A DNA stretch of 64,000 bases, taken from contig BMSM01000005.1 in assembly GCA_014649155.1 (NCBI GenBank), forward strand, positions 248,001 to 312,000, read 5' to 3'. The notes beneath the pieces were generated by a model. The model was not told where the DNA came from and made no database searches. It was given only the letters and a program-made list of their open reading frames with translations. Position 1 is the first letter of the stretch. Each line of letters starts with the position of its first letter. The DNA is from Streptomyces griseoviridis (lineage in GTDB: Bacteria; Actinomycetota; Actinomycetes; Streptomycetales; Streptomycetaceae). The position numbers and the translations under genes are program-made. Below are positions 25,521-33,887 of the stretch, piece after piece.

Positions 25521-26288
25521 ATGGACATGATGACGCACCTCACCGGCTGGGAGTTCGCCGCGCTCGCCTGCGCCGCCCTGCTCGTCGGCTTCTCCAAGAC
25601 CGCCGTGAGCGGGGCCAACACGGTCAGCCTCGCGATCTTCGCCGCGGTCCTGCCCGCCCGCGCCTCCACCGGCGTCCTGCTGCCCGTGCTGATCGCCGGG
25701 GACGTGCTGGCCGTGCTCACCTACCGGCGGCACGCCCACTGGCCCACGCTCTGGCGGCTGTTCCCGGCGGTCGGGGCGGGCGTGGTCGTCGGCACGCTGT
25801 TCCTGCTGTGGGCCGACGACGGTGCCGTACGGATCTCCATCGGGGTGATCCTGCTGGTCATGTCCGGGGTGACGGTGTGGCGGCGGCGCACGGCGGAGAC
25901 CGGGGAGCCGGCGGAGGACACCGGGTCACGTGCGGGCCGGCTCAAGGCCCGCTCGTACGGCGTCCTGGGCGGCTTCACCACCATGGTCGCCAACGCGGGC
26001 GGACCGGTGATGTCGATGTACCTGCTCTCGGCGGGCTTCCGGAAACTGGGCTTCCTCGGCACCTCCGCCTTCTTCTTCCTGATCGTCAACGTCTCCAAGC
26101 TGCCCTTCAGCGTGGGCCTCGGCCTGGTCGACGGGGACTCGCTGCTCCTCGACGCCGCCCTCGTGCTGTTCGTGGTGCCCGGCGCGCTGCTGGGCAAGTG
26201 GGCCGTGCACCGGATCGACCAGAAGCTGTTCGAGCGGCTGGTCATCGCCGCGACGGTCCTCGGCGGCCTGCAACTGCTGCTGCGCTGA
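25521..26288 (+). CDS. TauE/SafE family membrane permease
   Basis: The 255-residue protein has about eight transmembrane helices and the paired TauE/SafE motifs. These are Gly-Phe-Ser-Lys-Thr-Ala-Val-Ser-Gly near residue 24 and Ala-Asn-Ala-Gly-Gly-Pro-Val-Met-Ser-Met-Tyr-Leu near residue 160. Families in this group export sulfite or sulfonates or transport organic anions. The start at ATG 25521 is chosen because upstream sequence is non-hydrophobic and overlaps the ligase region. It lies 62 bp after the ligase and may be co-transcribed. Confidence 0.8.
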   Translation: MDMMTHLTGWEFAALACAALLVGFSKTAVSGANTVSLAIFAAVLPARASTGVLLPVLIAGDVLAVLTYRRHAHWPTLWRLFPAVGAGVVVGTLFLLWADDGAVRISIGVILLVMSGVTVWRRRTAETGEPAEDTGSRAGRLKARSYGVLGGFTTMVANAGGPVMSMYLLSAGFRKLGFLGTSAFFFLIVNVSKLPFSVGLGLVDGDSLLLDAALVLFVVPGALLGKWAVHRIDQKLFERLVIAATVLGGLQLLLR

Positions 26289-26289
26289 G

Positions 26290-26317
26290 CGGGCAGCGGG
26301 CAGCGGGCAGCGGGCGG
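26290..26317. repeat. Short 7-bp tandem repeat
   Basis: CGGGCAG is repeated three times and followed by a CGGGCGG variant, in the gap between the TauE/SafE gene and the convergent transporter gene. Such arrays vary in copy number by slippage. No function is evident. Confidence 0.6.
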
Positions 26318-26350
26318 GTGAGCGGCCGGCGGCTGGTGAGCCGCAGGGGC

Positions 26351-28432
26351 TCAGGCACCGGCGGTCGCGCCGGCCGGCGGCCGGGTCCGCTGCGGCAGCC
26401 CGCTGCTCAGGTCCTCCACCAGCAGCCGCTTGGCGATCGCGTCGACGGCCACCCGCACCTCCGCGTCGCTCGGCCGCCCGATGTCCCGCTCCACCCGCTC
26501 CTCCAGCCACGAGGTCCACGCCCGGGTGATCACGGCCGCCTCACGGGAGCCCGCCCCGGTGTGCGACAGCAGCGAACCGTCCCGGGTCAGATACCCCTCC
26601 TGCACCATGCGGTCGAAGACCGGCAGCAGCACCTCGGGCGGCATCCGCCGGCGCGCGGCGATCAGGCCGAGGCTGGCGTGCCCGACCAGCCGCGTGAACA
26701 GTTCCACCTGCATCACCGCCCACGCGCCCGCCACGTCCAGCCGGGTGTCGCTCTCCGTGACGATCCGCCGCGCGGTGTCCAGCCGCGTACTGCCGATGAT
26801 CTTCCCCACGGTCGACTCCAGCACCCGCCGGGAGTCGGCGTCGCTCGGTGAGGCGAAACCCTCGCCCATGTCGGTGGACCCGGCTCGCGCGCTGTCCCGC
26901 AGCCGCACCTGCTTGAGGAAGAGGGCCACCACGAACCCGAGGGCCGCGACCGGCACCGTCCACAGGAAGACGGTCTGGATGGTGTCCGCGTAGGCACCGA
27001 TGACCGGTGCCGCCGCACGGGCAGGCAGCTCGTGCACGCCCTCCGGACTGGTCGCCGCCCGCGCGATCGTGGCCGGATCGGCGGCCCCCGTCGCCGCCGC
27101 CGCGGCGATCCCGTCCCGCAGGTTGGGGGTGAGGGAGTTGGCGTAGATCGTGCCGAAGACGGCGGTGCCGAAGGAACTGCCGAGCGTACGGAAGAAGGTG
27201 ACACCGGAGGTGGAGGTGCCCAGGTCGGCGTAGTCGACGGTGTTCTGCACGGCGATGATCAGCACCTGCATGCACAGCCCGATCCCCGCGCCGAGCACGA
27301 ACATGTACAGCGACTCCAGCGCCGCGCCGGTGTCCGGCCCCATCAGGGACATCAGGTACAGCCCCAGCGCCATCACCAGCGCCCCCACGACCGGGAAGAA
27401 CCGGTACCGCCCGGTCCGGCTGACCACGGTGCCGCTGAGGATGGAGAAGGCGAGCAGCCCGATCACCATCGGCAGCGTCCGCACCCCCGAGACGGTGGCC
27501 GAGTCCCCGTCGACGTACTGGAGGTAGCTCGGCAGATACGTCATCGCGCCCAGCATGGCGAAGCCGACGACGAAACTGAGGATCGAGCAGACCGTGAACA
27601 CCGGGTTGGCGAACAGCCGCATCGGCAGCATCGGCTCGGCCGCCCGTGTCTCCGCCCGGCAGAACAGCGCGAGCGCGAGGACCCCGCCCGCGAACAGGCC
27701 GATGATCACCGGCGAGCCCCAGGCGTACTGGTTCCCGCCCCAGCTCGTCGCGAGGATCAGCGCGCCGGCCCCGATCGCGACCAGCGCGATGCCCGCATAG
27801 TCGATCACCGGGCGGACGGCCGACTTCACCACCGGGATGGTCCGGGCGGCGGCGATCACCACGACGACCGCGATGGGGACGTTGACGTAGAACGCCCAGC
27901 GCCAGGTCAGATGGTCGGTGAACAGGCCGCCGAGCAGCGGCCCGATCACCGTGGACACCCCGAACACGGCCCCGATCGCGCCCTGGTACTTGCCGCGTTC
28001 GCGCAGCGGGATGACATCGGCGATCAGCGCCATCGCGGTCACCATCAGCCCGCCCGCGCCGATGCCCTGCATGGCCCGCCAGACGATCAGCAGCGTCATG
28101 TTCGTGGCCAGCCCGCACAGGAACGAGCCCACGATGAACACGATCGCCGACACCTGGAAGACGATCTTCCGCCCGAACAGGTCGCCGAACTTCCCGACCA
28201 GCACCGTCGCGACGGTCTCGGCGAGCAGGTACGACGTGACGACCCACGACATGTGCTCGGCGCCGCCGAGATCCGAGACGATCGTCGGCAGCGCGGTGCC
28301 GACGATCGTCTGGTCGAGAGCGGCCAGCAGCATGCCCAGGACGATGGTGACGAAGACGACGTTGCGGCGCCGCCGGTCCAGTACCGGCGGCTGGGCGGCG
28401 GCGGTCCGTGGCGTTTCCTCGGCGACTGTCAC
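26351..28432 (-). CDS. MFS drug exporter, DHA2 (EmrB/QacA) family, with long cytoplasmic tail
   Basis: The 693-residue protein has the 14-helix DHA2 core with motif C-like Gly-Pro-Leu-Leu-Gly-Gly and the helix-1 motif [13 protein letters not shown]. The membrane part ends near residue 515. A further ~178 soluble residues follow, helical and with a winged-helix-like segment ([19 protein letters not shown]). Typical family members stop near 500. It exports hydrophobic compounds with proton antiport. The start is GTG 28432. No TetR or MarR regulator is adjacent. Confidence 0.88.
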   Translation of the reverse strand: MTVAEETPRTAAAQPPVLDRRRRNVVFVTIVLGMLLAALDQTIVGTALPTIVSDLGGAEHMSWVVTSYLLAETVATVLVGKFGDLFGRKIVFQVSAIVFIVGSFLCGLATNMTLLIVWRAMQGIGAGGLMVTAMALIADVIPLRERGKYQGAIGAVFGVSTVIGPLLGGLFTDHLTWRWAFYVNVPIAVVVVIAAARTIPVVKSAVRPVIDYAGIALVAIGAGALILATSWGGNQYAWGSPVIIGLFAGGVLALALFCRAETRAAEPMLPMRLFANPVFTVCSILSFVVGFAMLGAMTYLPSYLQYVDGDSATVSGVRTLPMVIGLLAFSILSGTVVSRTGRYRFFPVVGALVMALGLYLMSLMGPDTGAALESLYMFVLGAGIGLCMQVLIIAVQNTVDYADLGTSTSGVTFFRTLGSSFGTAVFGTIYANSLTPNLRDGIAAAAATGAADPATIARAATSPEGVHELPARAAAPVIGAYADTIQTVFLWTVPVAALGFVVALFLKQVRLRDSARAGSTDMGEGFASPSDADSRRVLESTVGKIIGSTRLDTARRIVTESDTRLDVAGAWAVMQVELFTRLVGHASLGLIAARRRMPPEVLLPVFDRMVQEGYLTRDGSLLSHTGAGSREAAVITRAWTSWLEERVERDIGRPSDAEVRVAVDAIAKRLLVEDLSSGLPQRTRPPAGATAGA

Positions 28433-28492
28433 ACGGCCACGATCACATCGGTGGCCCGGCCACGCATGCGGTGGCCGTCCGCCCGGGTACGC

Positions 28493-29269
28493 CTACCGCC
28501 CGGACGGGTTGCGGCGCAGCAGATACGTGTCCATGATCCAGCCCTTGCGCTCCCGCGCCTCGGCGCGCAGCCGCTCGATGCGGGGCGCCACCTCGGCGAT
28601 CGGGCCGGAGGCGAGGATCTCGTCGGGCGTGCCGAGGTAGGCACCCCAGTAGATGTCGACGTCCTCGTCCAGGTACCGCAGGAACGCCTGCCGCGCGTCC
28701 AGCATCACCACGACGTCGTCCACCCCGTCCGGGAACCCCTCCTCCGCGAGGCGCCGGCCCGTGGTGATCTGCACCGGCCGCGCGACCCGGTTCAGCCCGG
28801 TGCGGTGCCGGGCGGCCAGCGTGGAGACGCTGCTGATGCCGGGCACGACCTCGTAGGAGAACTCCACCGTCCCGCGCCCCAGCACCTCCTCCAGGATGCC
28901 CAGCGTGCTGTCGTACAGGGCGGGATCGCCCCACACCAGGAACGCGCCGGTCTCGTCCTCGCCCAGCTCCCCGGCGATCAGCCGCTCGTAGATCCCGGCC
29001 CGCGCGACGCGCCAGTCCTCGACGGCGGGGGAGTAGGCCGCACCGCCCGCCGTGCGGTCCCGCTCCGGGTCGCGCGCCTCGACGACGCGGTACGTCCCGT
29101 CCGGCACGTGCGCGTCGAGCAGGTCCCGGCGCAGCCGCGTGAGGTCGGCCTTCACCTCGCCCTTGTCCAGGACGAAGAACACGTCGGTGCCGCGCATCGC
29201 CCGGACCGCCTGGAGGGTCAGCTGGTCGGGGTCGCCCGCGCCGATACCGATGACATGGATCTTCCGCAC
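28493..29269 (-). CDS. cobF: Precorrin-6A synthase (deacetylating), CobF
   Basis: The 258-residue protein is an SAM-dependent tetrapyrrole methylase. It has the N-terminal Gly-Ile-Gly-Ala-Gly-Asp-Pro-Asp-Gln-Leu-Thr motif (residues 8-18), the Trp-Gly-Asp-Pro-Ala-Leu-Tyr-Asp-Ser motif and Val-Val-Pro-Gly-Ile-Ser-Ser. The Tyr-Trp-Gly-Ala-Tyr-Leu-Gly-Thr-Pro-Asp-Glu segment near the end is characteristic of CobF. It methylates C-1 of precorrin-5 with loss of acetate in aerobic cobalamin synthesis. The start is GTG 29269. No other cob gene lies in the window, as is common for cobF in Streptomyces. Confidence 0.88.
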   Translation of the reverse strand: MRKIHVIGIGAGDPDQLTLQAVRAMRGTDVFFVLDKGEVKADLTRLRRDLLDAHVPDGTYRVVEARDPERDRTAGGAAYSPAVEDWRVARAGIYERLIAGELGEDETGAFLVWGDPALYDSTLGILEEVLGRGTVEFSYEVVPGISSVSTLAARHRTGLNRVARPVQITTGRRLAEEGFPDGVDDVVVMLDARQAFLRYLDEDVDIYWGAYLGTPDEILASGPIAEVAPRIERLRAEARERKGWIMDTYLLRRNPSGR

Positions 29270-29384
29270 GTCCCGAGTCTGCCGTACGCCTCCGGCGGTT
29301 CCGGTACCGGCCCCCGCACCGGTCGTCCCTGCCGCCCCTGCGGACCGGGCCGGCGGGTCGGGCCGGGGCGCGGGGCCGCCGGGG

Positions 29385-29876
29385 TCAGCCGCGCAGCCTG
29401 GGGGCGCGTGCCGCCGCGTCCACGGCCGTGCCGCCGCGCTCCACGTCTCCGGCCAGCTCCCGCGCCCACCCGGCGACCGAGCCGAGGTCGATGCCGTACG
29501 GCCGCCGCTCGGCCGCCCCGGCGGCCCACGCCTCGACGGCCCCGGCGCCGCGCCGCAGCAGCCGGGGACCGCCCGCGACGTTCCCCCGGGCACAGTGGGT
29601 CAGCCCCACGGCGAGCTGGGCCAGCCCCCGCCACAGCTCCCGCTCCTCGGACGGCCCCGACTTCCAGGCGTCCTCGAACACCTCGTGCGCGTGGAACGGC
29701 TTCCCCTCGTCCAGCAGCCGCTGCGCCTCGGCGACCGTCTCACCGGGCGCCCGCACGACGCCCTCGGGCTGCCGGGGCACCCCGTCCGCGCCGTACGGCA
29801 GCGGCCTGCCGAGCCCGTCCCGCGGCCGGGCGTTGCGCGCCCGCCCCTCACTGTCCCGGTCCCGTGTGCTCTCCAT
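29385..29876 (-). CDS. DUF309 family protein
   Basis: The 163-residue protein contains the DUF309 signature Phe-His-Ala-His-Glu-Val-Phe-Glu-Asp-Ala-Trp-Lys at about residues 59-70 and Trp-Arg-Gly-Leu-Ala-Gln-Leu-Ala-Val-Gly. The clustered His and Glu residues look like a metal site, but no activity is known to me. About 45 polar, Arg/Gly-rich residues precede the domain. The start at ATG 29876 was chosen over an upstream in-frame codon because that extension would enter the tRNA region. It is divergent from tRNA-Pro. Confidence 0.8.
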   Translation of the reverse strand: MESTRDRDSEGRARNARPRDGLGRPLPYGADGVPRQPEGVVRAPGETVAEAQRLLDEGKPFHAHEVFEDAWKSGPSEERELWRGLAQLAVGLTHCARGNVAGGPRLLRRGAGAVEAWAAGAAERRPYGIDLGSVAGWARELAGDVERGGTAVDAAARAPRLRG

Positions 29877-29903
29877 GAGCCGATTGTCCCGCGCGGAGCC
29901 GTT

Positions 29904-29933
29904 TCGGACCCACCCCGCTGTGTGCGGTAAGGT
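29904..29933 (+). promoter_or_regulatory. Putative tRNA-Pro promoter
   Basis: TCGGAC (29904-29909) and TAAGGT (29928-29933) are spaced by 18 bp. This places transcription start near 29940, about 40 nt before the mature tRNA 5' end. The -10 is a good match; the -35 is weak. Confidence 0.4.
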
Positions 29934-29978
29934 ACTGACCGCGTGATCGCACGGCACCCACCGCGTGCGCGAGCGCAT

Positions 29979-30052
<74 letters not shown>

Positions 30053-30073
30053 CTGGAGACAGTCGCGGGTGAG

Positions 30074-30106
30074 GGCCGGTTTCGGAGTGATCCGAAACCG
30101 GCCTTT
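30074..30106 (+). terminator. Rho-independent terminator of tRNA-Pro
   Basis: GGCCGGTTTCGG (30074-30085) and CCGAAACCGGCC (30092-30103) form a perfect 12-bp stem with a 6-nt loop, followed by TTT. It lies 22 bp after the tRNA. Confidence 0.85.
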
Positions 30107-30246
30107 GATCATTCTCGGGGACCAGTCGGGGAGCCGAGGCGCACATGGGGACGCTGCTGCCTTGTCCGGCCGAGCGGCGGCGGCTGACGCGCGGGACGGT
30201 GCATCGATCCCAGACGGAAGGAAGCCGCGAAATCGGCGACCGGAGG

Positions 30247-30466
30247 CAGATCAGCGGTGCGCTCGTCCGGATCTCGGCCGGGTCCAGGACCAACGTGTGG
30301 GATGTCAACGCAGGCGGAGACATCTACCGCTACGCCGACAACGGCGCCAGTCCTGGAGCAGGTCCCCTGGGGCCTGACGGACATCGGGGCGGCTGCGGAC
30401 GGGACCGTGTGGGGTGTGAACGCGGCCGGCAGCATCTACCGCCACACCGGCGATCTGCCCGGCTGA
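30247..30466 (+). pseudogene. Tectonin-repeat (beta-propeller lectin-like) gene remnant
   Basis: Two consecutive tectonin-type repeats are visible but in different frames. The first (30247-30345) reads Ile-Ser-Gly-Ala-Leu-Val-Arg-Ile-Ser-Ala-Gly-Ser, then Val-Trp-Asp-Val-Asn-Ala-Gly-Gly-Asp-Ile-Tyr-Arg-Tyr. The second (about 30356-30466) reads Gly-Leu-Thr-Asp-Ile-Gly-Ala-Ala-Ala-Asp-Gly, then Val-Trp-Gly-Val-Asn-Ala-Ala-Gly-Ser-Ile-Tyr-Arg, ending in TGA. The frame changes by one base between 30345 and 30356. Tectonin proteins normally have five or more repeats and a secretion signal, both missing here. The remainder up to 30730 holds no gene. Confidence 0.7.
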
Positions 30467-30730
30467 CCCGCTTCCGCTCGGCACCTCACCGCCGCACGTC
30501 AGGCCGGTCACGCCCCAGGGCATACCGGCCTCGGCGCGGGCGGGAACCGGCGGGCGGCCTGCCGACCGGACGATCCCCGCCCGCAGAGCGCTCACCCGCC
30601 GCCGTCGGGACGGCCCCGCGCGAACGGCGCCTGCCGCGGGGGCACGGCCGTTCCTGCTCACGCTGCACGCGCTGGCCCCGCTGTGGACCGCCGCACACCC
30701 CGAGGAGGTGCCGGCGCCGTCCCGGACGGG

Positions 30731-31072
30731 TCAGTTCCGGCCGAGGGCCTTCGCGAGCTGGTCCTTGTTCATCGTGGACCTGCCCTCGACCCCCTTCTTC
30801 TTCGCCTCCTGGTACAGCTGCTCCCGCGTCGGGCCCCCGCCGGAGCCGCCGCCGCGGGAGGAACGGGACTTCTCGCCGCCGCGCTGCGACGGTGACTTGC
30901 CCTTCAGGGAGCTGCGGCTCGCGGAACCGGCCTCGCCGGACCGCGCCCGCTCCTTGTTCACGGTCCGGGCGGCGATCTCCTTCGCCCGGCCCTGGGACGC
31001 CCCGCGCTGCTCGGCGCTGTCCTTGATGTGCTCGTACTGGCGTTCCCGCTTGGGGCTGGATCCCGCCGGCAT
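30731..31072 (-). CDS. Small basic protein with C-terminal Rho-N/SAP-like domain
   Basis: The 113-residue protein is highly charged and low in complexity in the middle (Ser/Gly/Arg). It ends with a conserved helical module, Thr-Arg-Glu-Gln-Leu-Tyr-Gln-Glu-Ala-Lys-Lys-Lys-Gly-Val-Glu-Gly-Arg-Ser-x-Met-Asn-Lys. This resembles the Rho N-terminal/SAP-type nucleic-acid-binding fold. Streptomyces homologues are often labelled plasmid stabilisation proteins on thin evidence. The N-terminal Lys-Arg-Glu-Arg-Gln-Tyr-Glu-His-Ile-Lys is also typical. The ATG at 31072 follows AGGAGGCGATC (revcomp), a strong ribosome site. A DNA- or RNA-binding role is inferred. Confidence 0.7.
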   Translation of the reverse strand: MPAGSSPKRERQYEHIKDSAEQRGASQGRAKEIAARTVNKERARSGEAGSASRSSLKGKSPSQRGGEKSRSSRGGGSGGGPTREQLYQEAKKKGVEGRSTMNKDQLAKALGRN

Positions 31073-31218
31073 GATCGCCTCCTCCTGATACCGGTCGTGC
31101 GTTACGTTCCGACCCGCTGGACACCGGGCGGTTCGCCCGGCACGGTGACCGGACGGCCGCGTCGGGCGCCGGTCCCGACGGTCGGGTGCCCGGACGGCGG
31201 CCGGTCACCCGTGGACGG

Positions 31219-31434
31219 CTACTTCTCGTAGGTCGCGAGGGCCAGCCCCAGGCCGAAGAAGGTGGGCGCCCACTCGCCGACGAAGATGCCCCAGCGGTCG
31301 GCTCGTTCCTCGCCCTTCTTCTCCACGCCGCGCGAAGCGCACCAGGAGAGGACCGACAGACCGATGGAGGCGAAGCCGGCGGCGTAGGCGTGCTCCGCGC
31401 GGAGACCGGATTCGTGCAGCTTCTTGACGATCAT
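31219..31434 (-). CDS. Small membrane protein, unknown function
   Basis: The 71-residue protein has two hydrophobic stretches (Ala-Gly-Phe-Ala-Ser-Ile-Gly-Leu-Ser-Val-Leu and Trp-Ala-Pro-Thr-Phe-Phe-Gly-Leu-Gly-Leu-Ala-Leu-Ala). They are separated by a charged loop with Lys-Lys-Gly-Glu-Glu-Arg-Ala-Asp-Arg. The start at ATG 31434 is supported by GGAAGCGAG in front. This layout is common in small Streptomyces proteins of unknown function. The 242 bp between it and the S9 peptidase stop contain no gene I can support. Confidence 0.6.
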   Translation of the reverse strand: MIVKKLHESGLRAEHAYAAGFASIGLSVLSWCASRGVEKKGEERADRWGIFVGEWAPTFFGLGLALATYEK

Positions 31435-31676
31435 CAGTGGCTCGCTTCCTGTGGAGGGGAAAGGTGTTCGTCCCCATTGCAGGTCATGGCGGGGCCGTTG
31501 GCGACCAGGGACGTCCAGGCGGCGGAACCGGCCGGTCCGCGACGCCGCCCCGCGCATCCCGAGACGCCCCGGGCCGCACGAGGCGGGCGAGCGGCGCCCG
31601 GGGAAACTCACGACCAGGTCGCGGAAGGAACGGCGCACCCGCCCCGCACCGGCGCCGGGTTCGCCGCGACGGCCGG

Positions 31677-33887
31677 TCAGCCGCCCAGATGCCGCCGCAG
31701 CCAGTCCGCGGCCGTCCGGCGGAACAGCCGCCGGTTGTCCGCGCGCTGGAACTCGTGCCCCTCGTCGCGGAGCGTGAGCAGTTCGGCGGCGTGGCCGCGG
31801 GCGCGCGCCGCCCTGACGAACTGCTCCGACTCCCGCGGCGGGACGTTGGTGTCGTGTTCCCCGTGCACCGCCAGCACCGGCACGCGCAGCGCGTCGATGC
31901 TGTTCAGGGGCGACAGGGCGCGCAGCAGCTCGCGGTCCCGCTCGGGATGGCCGTACTTGTGCGCCGCCGACTGCGCGATCCACGGTTCCGTCCCCTCGAA
32001 GAAGGTCGCGAAGTCGGACATCCCGCAGACCGCCACACCGGTACGGAAGAGGCCGGGATGCCGGACGAGGGCCGCGAACGTCAGGTAACCGCCGTACGAG
32101 CGTCCCATGACGGCCAGCCGGGTCGGGTCGGCCGGACCGGCCAGTACGGCGTGGGCGGCGCAGTCGGCGACGTCGTCCAGGGCCGCGAACCGGCCCGCGC
32201 CCAGATCGGCGTCGACGAACGACCGTCCGTGGCCGGACGAACCGCGCACGTCGGGTGCGAAGACATCGATGCCCCGGCCCAGGATCTCGTGGTACAGCGG
32301 ATCGAAGACGGGGCGTTCCTGCTCCTCCGGACCGCCGTGCAGGTGGATCACGCACGGGGCCGGCTGCGCGGGGCCGCGGCCCGGCGCACGGTAGTACCAG
32401 CCGCTCAGGGGCAGACCGTCCCGGGCCGTGAGGCTCAGCGGCACCGGCCGTACGGGCGGCCGGCCCGGGGGGACGGCGTCCTCGTCCCTCGACGACCACG
32501 GGGTCCGCAGCAGGGTCCCGTCCTCGGCGAGCCACCACACGCCGGGCCGGCGCCGCGAGCCCGACAGAGCCAGCCCCAGTGCCCCCGGACCCGCCGGAGT
32601 GATCCGGGTGACCACCTCGTGCGGCAGGGACACGGCACGCGCGAGGCCGGGTCCGGCCGCCCCGGCCTCCCCCTCGGCCCCTCGCGCCCCGGACACGCCG
32701 ACGACCTCGAGTTCGCACGCGCCGCGCACGTTCCAGGCCAGGACGGCGGCGCGGCCGTCGTGGGCGAGCCGCAGCAGTTCGAGGTCACTGTCCTCGCGGG
32801 CGGCCACCACGGACCGGTCCAGCGGACGCCCCTCGGGGTCGAGACCGACGGCGACCAGGGCCGCGAACTCGCGCCCCGCGTCGCTGCGCAGCCAGACGGT
32901 GTCCGCCCGGCGTGAGAACGCGCCGATCCACGGGTCACCGTCCGCCACCGGCACGATGCCGGTGGTGGCGAGATCGGCGGTGCGGACGACGACCGCCGCG
33001 CGCCGTCCGCGCGGACCGCGGCGCAGCAGCGCGAGCCGTCCGTCGGAGCTGAGGTCGCACACGCGGAGCGTCGCCGCGTCCCGCTCGGTGGCGAGGAGCA
33101 CCGGCGCGGCCGAGCCGTCCGGGTCGATCAGGTAGGCGGACAGGCCGTCCCCGGAACCGGCCACCGAGGGCGTCCGGCCGGCGTCCGGCGCCGCCCCGCC
33201 CGGTCCGCCGCCGGACACCGGCCCGGGCTCCTCCCCGGCGACGGCCGGGGCACCGAGCAGTACGGCGTGCCCGTCCCGCCCGGACCAGCCGGCGGCCGGC
33301 CCGGCGCCCCCGCCCGTCCCGCCCGTCTCGTCCGGGTGGAGGGCGGTGCCCCGGGGACCGGGGGCGAGCGCCGGCACGGCCACGGTGACCGCGAGGGCCG
33401 ATCCGTCGTGGGCCCAGCAGCCCAGGTGGGCCGAGGTGCCCGGTTCGGCGCCCGCCAGGACGTGGCGGCCGGTGCCGTCGGGCCGTACGCACAGCACCCG
33501 CTGCAGCTCACCGCCGCCGGGGGCCGTGGTGTACGCGATCCAGCGGCCGTCCGGCGACCAGGACACCTCCCGTACGGGGTCCGGCGTCGAGTCCAGCAGC
33601 CGCACCTCGGCGCCGTCCACGGGGCCGGTCCAGAGCTGGGGCGAGCCCCCTCGGTCGCAGATGAACGCCAGGTGCGCCCCGGCCGGGTCCGCCGAGGGGT
33701 ACCAGCACCCGTGCGCGGTGAGCCGTGTCGTGGCGTCCCGGGGTCCGGAGGCGTCGGGCAGCGGCACCCGGGCCGGGGCGGGCAACGGCACGGAGGCCGC
33801 GGCCCCCCGCTCACCGCCGGTGTCCCGCCCGCCGGACACCGTGCCGCCGGAGCCCCGCGTCCCGTACGGGGAACCGTCCCGGGTCAT
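31677..33887 (-). CDS. S9 family prolyl-oligopeptidase-like serine peptidase
   Basis: The 736-residue protein has an N-terminal beta-propeller of TolB-like repeats (about residues 50-450) and a C-terminal alpha/beta hydrolase domain. The catalytic triad is Ser597 (Gly-Arg-Ser-Tyr-Gly-Gly), Asp679 (Glu-His-Asp-Thr-Asn-Val) and His711 (Glu-Gly-His-Glu-Phe). There is no signal peptide, so it is a cytoplasmic oligopeptidase or acylaminoacyl-peptidase. The start at ATG 33887 overlaps the stop of the amidotransferase gene by 4 bp, which implies coupled synthesis. In this operon it may process or recycle a small peptide product. Confidence 0.88.
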   Translation of the reverse strand: MTRDGSPYGTRGSGGTVSGGRDTGGERGAAASVPLPAPARVPLPDASGPRDATTRLTAHGCWYPSADPAGAHLAFICDRGGSPQLWTGPVDGAEVRLLDSTPDPVREVSWSPDGRWIAYTTAPGGGELQRVLCVRPDGTGRHVLAGAEPGTSAHLGCWAHDGSALAVTVAVPALAPGPRGTALHPDETGGTGGGAGPAAGWSGRDGHAVLLGAPAVAGEEPGPVSGGGPGGAAPDAGRTPSVAGSGDGLSAYLIDPDGSAAPVLLATERDAATLRVCDLSSDGRLALLRRGPRGRRAAVVVRTADLATTGIVPVADGDPWIGAFSRRADTVWLRSDAGREFAALVAVGLDPEGRPLDRSVVAAREDSDLELLRLAHDGRAAVLAWNVRGACELEVVGVSGARGAEGEAGAAGPGLARAVSLPHEVVTRITPAGPGALGLALSGSRRRPGVWWLAEDGTLLRTPWSSRDEDAVPPGRPPVRPVPLSLTARDGLPLSGWYYRAPGRGPAQPAPCVIHLHGGPEEQERPVFDPLYHEILGRGIDVFAPDVRGSSGHGRSFVDADLGAGRFAALDDVADCAAHAVLAGPADPTRLAVMGRSYGGYLTFAALVRHPGLFRTGVAVCGMSDFATFFEGTEPWIAQSAAHKYGHPERDRELLRALSPLNSIDALRVPVLAVHGEHDTNVPPRESEQFVRAARARGHAAELLTLRDEGHEFQRADNRRLFRRTAADWLRRHLGG

